A DNA stretch of 5,802 nt from Rhodobiaceae bacterium (GTDB lineage Bacteria > Pseudomonadota > Alphaproteobacteria > Parvibaculales > Parvibaculaceae): positions 245,986-251,787 of the forward strand of contig NVWR01000003.1 of the NCBI GenBank assembly GCA_002746275.1, written 5' to 3'. The notes beneath the pieces were generated by a model that saw only the letters and a list, made by a program, of their open reading frames with translations, was not told where the DNA came from and made no database searches. Made by a program: the position numbers and the translations under genes. Below are positions 1 to 5,702 of this stretch, in pieces (positions within the stretch are counted from its first letter, which is position 1; each line of letters starts with the position of its first letter).

Positions 1-15
1 GTAAGAATCAAAAAT

Positions 16-936
16 ATGACATTAGTTGTTTGCAAAAAAATTGGGAATGATCTGGTCGTACATTCCGATTCTAAGGTCATCGATGAATTTTCTCTTGGTA
101 CTGAACGAGAGCAACGGCAAAACTCTCCTTTAACTGGTCTTCTAAAGACAGTTATTTTGCACCCTAATGTCACCGTGTCTTTTGCCGGAAAATCTGAATA
201 TGCAACGGATTTTTTGGAGGAATTCTTAAAGTCAGATCTAAGTCAGTGGAATACGAAAAAGCTACTTAACAAATTATTCGAGGTGCATAGAGGTTCTGAA
301 AATGAAGTAGATTTTATCGTCTGCACTAGCTTTAACAGTGAACCAATCGTTCATATAATTAAGGAAGGAGGGGTGCGCTCCAATCTAGAAAATGCCTGGA
401 TAGGTAGTCAGCCAGCTTTTGAGCATTATCAAAAAATCTACCACACTCTCGATGTCGATGATGATTTTTATAAATCAAGAACAGCATTCCAAGCTGTGAT
501 AGATAGCACTGAATTTGAAGAGGTTGGCCACTTTCATGTAGTAACTCGCTTGGATCATAAGAGCGAAGACAACGAGAGTGTCTATTTATATGATTTGAAA
601 GTTGAACTAGATACTGGGGGACAGAAAACCGTTATAAAAGCTGGTGAGCGCAAAGCGATCCCTTGGGGAAGTGCAGAGCATGGCGCGTATGGAACAAGCT
701 ACTTTAGGTCATATTCGCCTCAGAAACATGGCGTGGCCATACATTTCCCCCACGCTAGCTTTGGTATACTTATGTGCCCCCAAGTGAATTGCAAACAACC
801 CATCCTTATTAGGAATGTTAGTGGCCAGCAATTTGTCAACAAAATTTTTGAAGACTATGCCCTTCCTATGGAAGGGTTCGCGGTGCACGAAGAAACAAGG
901 TTGAAACTCATCAGACCACAGAACATTGCTCAATAA
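16..936 (+). CDS. Proteasome/HslV-like Ntn-hydrolase domain protein, stand-alone
   Basis: 306 residues. The first ~170 residues read like a proteasome beta/HslV fold. Thr2 follows the initiator Met, so Met removal would expose an N-terminal Thr nucleophile. Counting that Thr as 1, an Asp falls exactly at 17 (Asp18 in the ORF, in HSDSK). Lys44 precedes a strand ending in SFAG (54-57), a spacing within one residue of that between Lys33 and FAG in HslV. WIGSQPAFEHY (128-138) resembles the IGSGGPYA segment of HslV. The ~130 C-terminal residues, with Cys254 and Cys259, are not recognised. No signal peptide or membrane segment is seen, so it should be cytoplasmic. The gene is much richer in A+T than the rest of the window and has only a weak RBS (AAGAA region before ATG 16), which fits horizontal transfer. 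Fold and peptidase activity are inferred from motifs by eye. It could instead be an inactive or amidohydrolase-type member. No ATPase partner is in the window. Confidence 0.8.
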   Translation: MTLVVCKKIGNDLVVHSDSKVIDEFSLGTEREQRQNSPLTGLLKTVILHPNVTVSFAGKSEYATDFLEEFLKSDLSQWNTKKLLNKLFEVHRGSENEVDFIVCTSFNSEPIVHIIKEGGVRSNLENAWIGSQPAFEHYQKIYHTLDVDDDFYKSRTAFQAVIDSTEFEEVGHFHVVTRLDHKSEDNESVYLYDLKVELDTGGQKTVIKAGERKAIPWGSAEHGAYGTSYFRSYSPQKHGVAIHFPHASFGILMCPQVNCKQPILIRNVSGQQFVNKIFEDYALPMEGFAVHEETRLKLIRPQNIAQ

Positions 937-1019
937 GTACGGACTTCGAAAAAAGTTTATTCGTTCTTCTTTATCACTGAGTTGCCTACCATCCTCTGCA
1001 TAGCGTTTACGGATGGGAA
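937..1019. other. A+T-rich spacer between the island-like gene and the tRNA 3' end
   Basis: This 83-base spacer separates the stop of the Ntn-hydrolase-like gene from the encoded CCA of the minus-strand tRNA-Ser. It contains an A6 run (949-954). It also holds an inverted repeat, CCATCC (989-994) and GGATGG (1011-1016), with a 16-base loop, starting 4 bases beyond the tRNA 3' end. No U-run follows the repeat on the minus strand, so it is not a standard intrinsic terminator. This is where an attachment-site junction would be expected if the left segment is an integrated element, but no second copy of the tRNA 3' end is present in the window. Confidence 0.4.
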
Positions 1020-1109
1020 TGGCGGAGAGAGAGGGATTCGAACCCTCGGAACGTTTGCACGCTCAACGGTTTTCGAGACCGTCCCATTCAACCACTCTGG
1101 CACCTCTCC
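1020..1109 (-). tRNA. tRNA-Ser(CGA), with encoded CCA
   Basis: The minus strand folds as a 90-nt class II tRNA. The acceptor stem is GGAGAGG with TCTCTCC (last pair G-U), followed by discriminator G and an encoded CCA (1020-1022). The T arm is GAGGG-TTCGAAT-CCCTC. The anticodon arm is ACGGT-CTCGAAA-ACCGT, which puts anticodon CGA at 1073-1075; it decodes UCG serine. A long variable arm with GCGTGCAAACGTTCC is typical of tRNA-Ser. The gene is transcribed toward the A+T-rich left part of the window, and its 3' end is the usual target for tyrosine integrases of genomic islands. Confidence 0.96.
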
Positions 1110-1148
1110 ACATGGCACACGGCCAAATGCATAGTCTAATGGCGGCGG

Positions 1149-1176
1149 AATGTATCAGAAGGCGCGCCTCTGACAA
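1149..1176 (-). promoter_or_regulatory. Probable sigma-70-type promoter of tRNA-Ser
   Basis: On the minus strand there is TTGTCA (1171-1176, 5 of 6 to TTGACA) and TACATT (1149-1154, 4 of 6 to TATAAT) with a 16-base spacer. It would start transcription roughly 30-35 bases before the mature tRNA 5' end at 1109. Position and orientation fit, but the -10 match is modest and the assignment rests on consensus matching by eye. Confidence 0.45.
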
Positions 1177-1245
1177 GTCGAATTACCGTCGAAGCGTCCT
1201 CCTGCCCAATTCTCAAGCATGTCGAAGAGGGAAAACATCTTGATT

Positions 1246-1263
1246 TAATTGTATATGCACTTA
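1246..1263. promoter_or_regulatory. Imperfect 18-bp palindrome, candidate MarR operator
   Basis: TAATTGTATATGCACTTA has dyad symmetry about 1254/1255, with 14 of 18 positions symmetric (TAA-TG-AT/AT-CA-TTA) and two symmetric mismatch pairs. Length, A+T content and symmetry are those of many MarR-family operators. It lies 36 bases before the chosen start of the iron-sulfur/SCP2 gene, whose partner gene encodes a MarR regulator. It overlaps the downstream part of a weak promoter-like pair, TTGATT (1240-1245) and TATTTA (1262-1267). Binding by the local regulator is an inference. Confidence 0.4.
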
Positions 1264-1289
1264 TTTAAGAGGCCGCCACAAAGAAAATT

Positions 1290-1295
1290 GGAGAG
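1290..1295 (+). promoter_or_regulatory. Ribosome binding site that decides the start at 1300
   Basis: GGAGAG sits 4 bases before ATG 1300 (6 bases from the GGAG core), a good Shine-Dalgarno arrangement. The upstream in-frame alternatives, TTG 1249 and ATG 1255, have no purine-rich site before them and lie inside the palindrome that probably belongs to the promoter. The start is therefore placed at 1300. Confidence 0.7.
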
Positions 1296-1299
1296 TGCT

Positions 1300-2664
1300 A
1301 TGCGGCTTGACGACCACCCGACTGTACAAAAAGTCCGAAAAGCAAGGGATCAAAAGGCCAATGAGCCTCAGAACAAAGCCAGTTCGCCCCTCGCCTCAGA
1401 TTGGCTCCGCACGCTCTGCCTCTCTGCAGGCGCGGATGATGTGGGTTTTGTCGCCATTGACCGGCCAGAGCTTGCAGAGCACCTACTCGACATCAAGAAC
1501 ATCTTCCCTGACACAAAAACCGTCATCAGCCTCGTTTCGCGCATGAACAGGGAAGCTGTGAGGTCCTCTACCCGCTCCATCGCCAATCACGAATTCCACG
1601 AAACCTTCCAGGCCGTCAACGAAGTTGGTCGGAAGATCGTCCGCGAACTGGAAAATTTGGGCGTCCCGTCCGTCAACACCGTCGCGGCATTTCCCATGGA
1701 GGTGCAGAACTTCCCGGGAAAGACCTGGCCTCTGTCTCACAAACCAATCGCCGAAGCGGCGGGCCTCGGCAAAATCGGCTTCCACCGCAATGTTATTCAC
1801 CCCAAATTTGGGAACTTCATCCTCCTGGATACGATCCTCATCGGCGCTGAAGTGACCGAACAAAGCACACCGCTAGATTACTCCCCTTGTATTGAATGCA
1901 AACTCTGCGTCGCCGCCTGCCCCGTGGAAGCCATTGGCCCGGACGGGACTTTTAATTTTTCAGCGTGCTACACCCACAATTATCGCGATTTCCTGGGCGG
2001 CTTTCTCGACTGGACAGAAGAGATCGCCGACGCCAAAGACAAGCATGACTACCGCGCCCGGGTGGAAGAACATGAGACCATCGCCATGTGGCAAAGCCTC
2101 TCGTTCAAACCAAACTACAAAGCCGCTTACTGCGTGTCCGTCTGTCCCGCAGGGGAGGACGTTATTGCGCCCTATCTCGACGACCGGCTGGCCTATGTCG
2201 ACCGACTGGTGAAACCGCTACAGGAGTCGGTCGAGAACGTTTACGTCTTGCCGGGCTCTGACGCTGAGAAAGTTGTACAAACGCGGTTCCAGACAAAAAC
2301 AGCCAAGCGCGTCAGGTGGACGATCCGTGCCACCGACATTTTCAGCTTTCTCTTCAACATCACCCTCACCTTCCAGCGTCGCAAGGCCGGAAAGCTGAAT
2401 GCAACCTATCATCTTCATTTTTCAGGGGACGCCCCCCTCGATGCCACGATTACGATTGTCCAGCGTCGCATCGAAGTGGAGTTCGGAAAAATAGGGACCG
2501 CCGACATCACAATCCACACCTCACCTCAAACATGGATTACCTTCTTGGATGAAGGTTTTGATCTGGATCAGGCGATCAATGATGGTCATATTTCCATAGA
2601 CGGGCCGGTGGAGCTTCTGCATCAGTTGATCAACTGTTTTCCTGTATACGGCGACGTGACGTGA
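1300..2664 (+). CDS. QueG/COG1600-like iron-sulfur protein fused to a C-terminal SCP2 domain
   Basis: 454 residues from ATG 1300. Three parts are visible. Residues ~30-195 resemble the QueG/COG1600 cofactor domain, including FPDTKTVISLV and KPIAEAAGLGKIGF (148-161) followed by IHPKFGNFILLDTIL. A ferredoxin-like region follows with Cys197, 200, 203 and 207 (CxxCxxCxxxCP), then Cys223, then Cys278 and Cys282 (CxxxCP). Residues ~366-451 look like an SCP2 sterol/lipid-carrier domain ending in DGHISIDGP. In QueG this architecture binds cobalamin and two [4Fe-4S] clusters. Here the first Cys of the second CxxCxxxCP is Ala (residue 275), the Asp expected about 13 residues before AGLG is absent, and the GLGW.GK motif is GLGKIGF. 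It is therefore probably a paralogue with another, unknown substrate and not a queuosine enzyme. No signal peptide is seen. The gene is followed directly by a MarR gene, probably co-transcribed. A TTG at 1249 would add 17 residues. Confidence 0.88.
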   Translation: MRLDDHPTVQKVRKARDQKANEPQNKASSPLASDWLRTLCLSAGADDVGFVAIDRPELAEHLLDIKNIFPDTKTVISLVSRMNREAVRSSTRSIANHEFHETFQAVNEVGRKIVRELENLGVPSVNTVAAFPMEVQNFPGKTWPLSHKPIAEAAGLGKIGFHRNVIHPKFGNFILLDTILIGAEVTEQSTPLDYSPCIECKLCVAACPVEAIGPDGTFNFSACYTHNYRDFLGGFLDWTEEIADAKDKHDYRARVEEHETIAMWQSLSFKPNYKAAYCVSVCPAGEDVIAPYLDDRLAYVDRLVKPLQESVENVYVLPGSDAEKVVQTRFQTKTAKRVRWTIRATDIFSFLFNITLTFQRRKAGKLNATYHLHFSGDAPLDATITIVQRRIEVEFGKIGTADITIHTSPQTWITFLDEGFDLDQAINDGHISIDGPVELLHQLINCFPVYGDVT

Positions 2665-2675
2665 AAGTGCTGAAC

Positions 2676-3173
2676 ATGACAAAGATACCTGCCCTCTCCC
2701 AAGAAAAGGCCATTGAGGTCGGAGAAAATTGCTCCTGCCTTGCCGCACGCAAGGCAACAAGGGCCATAACCCAGCTCTACGACAAGCACCTCTCAAAAGT
2801 AGGGCTGCGCATTACCCAGTTCACTCTTTTGAACGCAATCAGAGCTTTCGATGAGATCTCAATCCACATGCTGGCCACAGAACTGGTGATGGATCGCACG
2901 ACCTTGACCCGCAATCTGAAGCCACTTGTAAAATCGGGTTGGGTGGACAGCACACCGAGCAAAAAGGACGCCCGAGTGCGTAACCTGAGCCTGACGTCAC
3001 AAGGCCAGCACCAGCTCGCCCAAGCCCTGCCTCACTGGGAAACGGCCCAGGCCCTTTTCCTTAGAAAAGTCGGTGATCCGACCTGGGGGCGCCTGTCAAC
3101 AGATCTGGCACGCGTTGACCGAACTCTCTCGCCCGGAGCACGGCCTTCCGACAAGCTGATCGGAAAACGCTAG
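2676..3173 (+). CDS. MarR-family winged-helix transcriptional regulator
   Basis: 165 residues from ATG 2676. The conserved N-terminal helix segment CSCLAARKATRAITQLYD (from Cys19) is typical of one MarR subfamily. GLRITQFTLLNAI begins the dimer/HTH core, the recognition helix is around MDRTTLTRNL (72-81), and the wing carries the conserved D98-A-R100 with V-R-N-L-S-L-T after it. MarR proteins bind palindromic DNA as dimers and are released by small aromatic or lipophilic ligands or by oxidation. Cys19 and Cys21 form a CxC near the N-terminus that could be a redox switch, but the CxC is also simply common in this subfamily. The gene begins 11 bases after the stop of the iron-sulfur/SCP2 gene. 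An alternative GTG at 2661 overlaps that stop (GTGA) and would add 5 residues; neither start has a strong RBS, so translation is probably coupled. Likely target: the palindrome at 1246-1263 (inference). Confidence 0.93.
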   Translation: MTKIPALSQEKAIEVGENCSCLAARKATRAITQLYDKHLSKVGLRITQFTLLNAIRAFDEISIHMLATELVMDRTTLTRNLKPLVKSGWVDSTPSKKDARVRNLSLTSQGQHQLAQALPHWETAQALFLRKVGDPTWGRLSTDLARVDRTLSPGARPSDKLIGKR

Positions 3174-3258
3174 TATATCGCATAAATCTATTGCGCACAT
3201 ACCTTTGGAGCTGAAAAACTAAGGTGGAGCAAATCAGATAGGCGGATTAGTTTAAGGC
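3174..3258 (+). other. Intergenic region upstream of pcs, with short direct repeat
   Basis: 85 bases between the marR stop and the pcs start. TGGAGC occurs twice in direct orientation, at 3206-3211 and 3225-3230, 19 bases (about two helical turns) apart. A purine-rich AAGGTGGAG (3221-3229) resembles a Shine-Dalgarno site but lies 29 bases before the start, with no start codon near it. No convincing -35/-10 pair or hairpin with U-run is visible, so neither a terminator for marR nor a promoter for pcs can be assigned with confidence. Confidence 0.3.
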
Positions 3259-4002
3259 ATGACATCTGAACCAAATCAGCAAAACGAAACACTGCCACGC
3301 ATATATGCATGGGCCATCCATACCTTTACGGCGCTCGGCGTCGTGCCCGCCCTCTTCTCCATTCACGCCCTCTGGCTGGGCGATGCCCGCACCTCGCTTT
3401 TGTGGCTGGGGGCGGCACTGATCATCGATGGACTGGATGGACCATTGGCCCGGCGGTTTGAAGTCACCCGGTATGCACCACGTTTTGACGGCGCCACTCT
3501 GGACATGGTGATCGACTATCTCACCTACACCGTCATCCCCGCGCTGATGATCTGGCACTTGGGGTTTGTCCCGGAAGGGTGGGGGATCGCGGCCGCAAGT
3601 TATGTGATGCTCACCGCGCTCTACTGCTTCGGCAACAAAGACATGAAAACCCACGACAATTACTTCCAGGGTTTTCCGGCCACGTGGAACCTCGTCGTTC
3701 TCTATTTCTTTTTATTGGGCACAGATCCCTGGAGCAATCTCGTCGTCATTGCGTTTCTCGGCATCCTCACATTTGTCCCGCTGAAATTTATCCACCCCCT
3801 GCGGGTAGAACGCATGAGGCTGATCACAATATTCATGACCGCCACATGGGGGGCGAGCAGCGTCTGGCTGGTGATGATCGCAGATGAGCGCCCGCTCCTG
3901 GAAAGTGAGCCCGCGGCGTTCGGCGCATGGCTTTTTGCGACTTTCTATTTCGCTGGCATCAGCCTGGTCCGGTCAGTCGAAAATAGCGCCCGCAAAAACT
4001 AG
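3259..4002 (+). CDS. pcs: Phosphatidylcholine synthase (CDP-diacylglycerol-choline O-phosphatidyltransferase)
   Basis: 247 residues, an inner-membrane enzyme that condenses CDP-diacylglycerol with choline to give phosphatidylcholine and CMP (EC 2.7.8.24). The CDP-alcohol phosphatidyltransferase signature is complete: D60-G61-x2-A64-R65, 12 residues, G78-x3-D82-x3-D86. The surrounding text (IIDGLDGPLAR, DMVIDYLTY, NYFQGFPATWN, FVPLKFIHPLRVERMR) is that of rhizobial-type Pcs, not PgsA or PssA. About eight hydrophobic segments are visible, starting near residues 15, 47, 89, 108, 143, 160, 188 and 221. Family length is about 240, so it is full length. ATG 3259 is the first possible start because an in-frame TAA lies at 3253-3255. 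The RBS is poor: AGGCGG 13 bases upstream and AAGG only 1 base upstream. It is separated from the marR gene by 85 bases and probably has its own promoter. The pathway needs external choline, often supplied by a eukaryotic host or by algae. Confidence 0.94.
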   Translation: MTSEPNQQNETLPRIYAWAIHTFTALGVVPALFSIHALWLGDARTSLLWLGAALIIDGLDGPLARRFEVTRYAPRFDGATLDMVIDYLTYTVIPALMIWHLGFVPEGWGIAAASYVMLTALYCFGNKDMKTHDNYFQGFPATWNLVVLYFFLLGTDPWSNLVVIAFLGILTFVPLKFIHPLRVERMRLITIFMTATWGASSVWLVMIADERPLLESEPAAFGAWLFATFYFAGISLVRSVENSARKN

Positions 4003-4034
4003 CCGCCTACTCCAGCCAAAGATTCTATGACCCT
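4003..4034. other. Convergent intergenic gap between pcs and the lipoprotein gene
   Basis: 32 bases separate the stops of two converging genes. No hairpin with a T-run is visible on either strand, apart from an A5/T5 tract (3996-4000) inside the end of pcs that lacks a stem. Transcripts from the two sides may overlap, or termination may be Rho-dependent. Confidence 0.3.
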
Positions 4035-5702
4035 CTAAGGCCCGGCACCCGGCGCACGGTTCGTGCGAATAATGGTCTGGATCCGATCAAGCACCTGAGG
4101 GGGCAGAGATGAAGGGTCCAAGCCCACCTTCTCCAACCTGTGGCCCACCCGACTGAGTGCCCGGACAAGGGGCAGATTGAGATGTCCATCGCCCAGCTGT
4201 GCCTGCAGCTGCGATGCATCAAGCCCGAACCGCTGCAGCTTCCGAAAAACTTCGCCTAGAGCGAGACCGTCAGACGCACTCAAACCTTCCCCCGGCATAG
4301 CTCCACCACTTAAGCCCTCAAGCCGTTCATGGTTGCTTATCAGCACTTTCAAAAACGTCGGATCAAATGTTATGGGCCCTTCACCAGATAAATCAGCTCC
4401 CCCCAATCGCAAGATTGTGGACAACTGATCGGAAGTTAGCGGATGCGACATATTGAGGAGAGCGATCGGCAATCCAGGCACCCCAAGGGCCGCACGAAGG
4501 AGGGCGGGTCTAGGAAGCGCTGTTGGATCGATGCCTGCACTCCGTCGACCGATCTCCCGATCCGACTTCTGGCGCAGCAGGTCGGGCCATTCTCCCGCAG
4601 GAAGCTCTTCCCCCTCAAGCGTCCATGGCAGAGGTTCAAGCAACAGAGGAAGAGTGCGCCGGAAGGACGGTTCAAGGATCATCGCATCATCACCCCATAT
4701 GCCCTTCATCAGAAGCGGCAAGCTATCAGATCCGTTAGACAGGCCGCGAGGAAGTCGATCCATAACAACGTCCGGCAAGACCCACGCATGCCCGGCAATG
4801 TGCCGCCCACCACCGTCGGACGAGGACACATATCCCTCAATAATCAACTCCCGCATCCGCCCCCCAAACGGCTCTGCTGCTGCCTTGCTCAGATCCTTGA
4901 GCATAAATCCGTCACCCCCAACCAGGCCGCGCACCAGGACTTCATCCCCCGCAAGCAAGGCTGCTTCAGAGGTGCGCGCCGCTGGTAGACGCAACCGGCC
5001 CAGCGCTAAGATCCCACCGCCATCGGCTCTTACCACGCCGCGAACCAACGCCCCGTCACTTGATAAGGTACTGTCGATCCGGGTGGCGACAACGCCGCCA
5101 TCCGCATCCCGGAGCCCGCTGACCTTGACCCACTCCCCGGCATCGGGCAGCCGGTCGCTGGACGGCACCCTTACCGTCTGGCCAAGAACAGTGAAGGTTC
5201 TAGTAACCACATCGACATCACTAACCGGACCGACAACTGCATGTTGGATTTCGATCAGGCGGGCCTGATAACGCGCTCCAAAGACACCAGGTGTTGGGTC
5301 TGCTTCCACCGATACGAGTTGCCCGATGGCGAAGTCCGATGGTGTCCCGTGATCCCCATCAATTGAAACAGGGGTCTCTGGTTCATAATCAATGTGAACA
5401 CCATTAACAACGATGCTGCCAAAGGCTGAGATGATCCCGAAAATACCGGTCCCCCCAACACCTTCATCACCCTCTATGTTGTCGCTGGCGCCACGGCTTT
5501 GCGTAACACTGAAGGAGATGCCGGTTCCACCGACACCTTCGTCCATATCACCAGGTACTTCCGAAAACCCTGTCCCCCCAACACCACTATCCGTACCAAC
5601 CTCAGCAGAGGCTGAACTGTAGCTATCAAGTGGAACCACTCCGAACCCGCTGCACCCAGCGAGCAAAAGGGCCGCACACAATGTGCTCACGACACGGATC
5701 AT
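4035..5702 (-). CDS. Secreted lipoprotein with DUF5666-like domains and GVGGTG repeats
   Basis: 555 residues. The N-terminus is a lipoprotein signal, MIRVVSTLCAALLLAGC: a basic residue, a hydrophobic stretch and an LAGC lipobox with Cys17. Ser at +2 suggests outer-membrane sorting by the Lol rule. Residues 18-88 are a low-complexity linker with three GVGGTG copies. From residue 86 come tandem small beta domains of the DUF5666 kind: GIFGIISAFGSIVVNGVHID with GQLVSVEAD; then GPVSDVDVVTRTFTVLGQTVRV with WVKVSGLRDADGGVVATRID; then VRGVVRADGGGILALGRLRL with DEVLVRGLV; and perhaps a fourth near LIIEGYVSSSDGGGRHIAG. Residues ~310-555 are not recognised; they are Leu-, Pro- and Gly-rich and largely helical-looking. 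ATG 5702 has GGAGA (5709-5713) 6 bases upstream and overlaps the stop of the preceding gene. Function is unknown; an envelope-surface or extracellular binding role is only a guess. Confidence 0.88.
   Translation of the reverse strand: MIRVVSTLCAALLLAGCSGFGVVPLDSYSSASAEVGTDSGVGGTGFSEVPGDMDEGVGGTGISFSVTQSRGASDNIEGDEGVGGTGIFGIISAFGSIVVNGVHIDYEPETPVSIDGDHGTPSDFAIGQLVSVEADPTPGVFGARYQARLIEIQHAVVGPVSDVDVVTRTFTVLGQTVRVPSSDRLPDAGEWVKVSGLRDADGGVVATRIDSTLSSDGALVRGVVRADGGGILALGRLRLPAARTSEAALLAGDEVLVRGLVGGDGFMLKDLSKAAAEPFGGRMRELIIEGYVSSSDGGGRHIAGHAWVLPDVVMDRLPRGLSNGSDSLPLLMKGIWGDDAMILEPSFRRTLPLLLEPLPWTLEGEELPAGEWPDLLRQKSDREIGRRSAGIDPTALPRPALLRAALGVPGLPIALLNMSHPLTSDQLSTILRLGGADLSGEGPITFDPTFLKVLISNHERLEGLSGGAMPGEGLSASDGLALGEVFRKLQRFGLDASQLQAQLGDGHLNLPLVRALSRVGHRLEKVGLDPSSLPPQVLDRIQTIIRTNRAPGAGP
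5445..5585 (-). repeat. Three GVGGTG-coding repeats in the lipoprotein linker
   Basis: The hexapeptide GVGGTG is encoded three times: 5568-5585 (residues 40-45), 5520-5537 (residues 56-61) and 5445-5462 (residues 81-86). Each is preceded by an acidic residue or Ser and followed by Phe or Ile. The spacings are 16 and 25 residues. The codons are partly different, especially in the middle copy, so the protein sequence and not merely a recent DNA duplication appears to be kept. The last copy runs directly into the first DUF5666-like domain. Confidence 0.8.

Noticed and set aside
709..933. 74-residue minus-strand reading frame opposite the Ntn-hydrolase-like gene
   Set aside because: Short, no recognisable motif, and fully contained in a well-supported gene on the other strand.
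1013..1243. 76-residue plus-strand reading frame containing EREGFEPSERLHAQRFSRPS
   Set aside because: It is the translation of the antisense strand of the tRNA-Ser gene, a well-known false protein; no RBS and no independent support.
1483..1863. 126-residue minus-strand reading frame inside the iron-sulfur/SCP2 gene
   Set aside because: No family resemblance or RBS; the plus-strand frame here encodes conserved QueG-like motifs.
1300..2664. Calling this gene queG (epoxyqueuosine reductase)
   Set aside because: Missing catalytic Asp position, altered GLGW.GK motif, one missing cluster Cys and an added SCP2 domain argue for a different activity.
3069..3082. Perfect hairpin GTCGG-TGAT-CCGAC as a terminator
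   Set aside because: It lies inside the marR coding sequence, has only 5 pairs and is not followed by a T-run.
4453..5268. 271-residue plus-strand reading frame opposite the lipoprotein gene (and a 181-residue one at 4443-4988)
   Set aside because: Ser/Arg/Pro-rich composition typical of an antisense shadow in high-G+C DNA. The minus-strand gene has a lipobox, a good RBS and recognisable domains.
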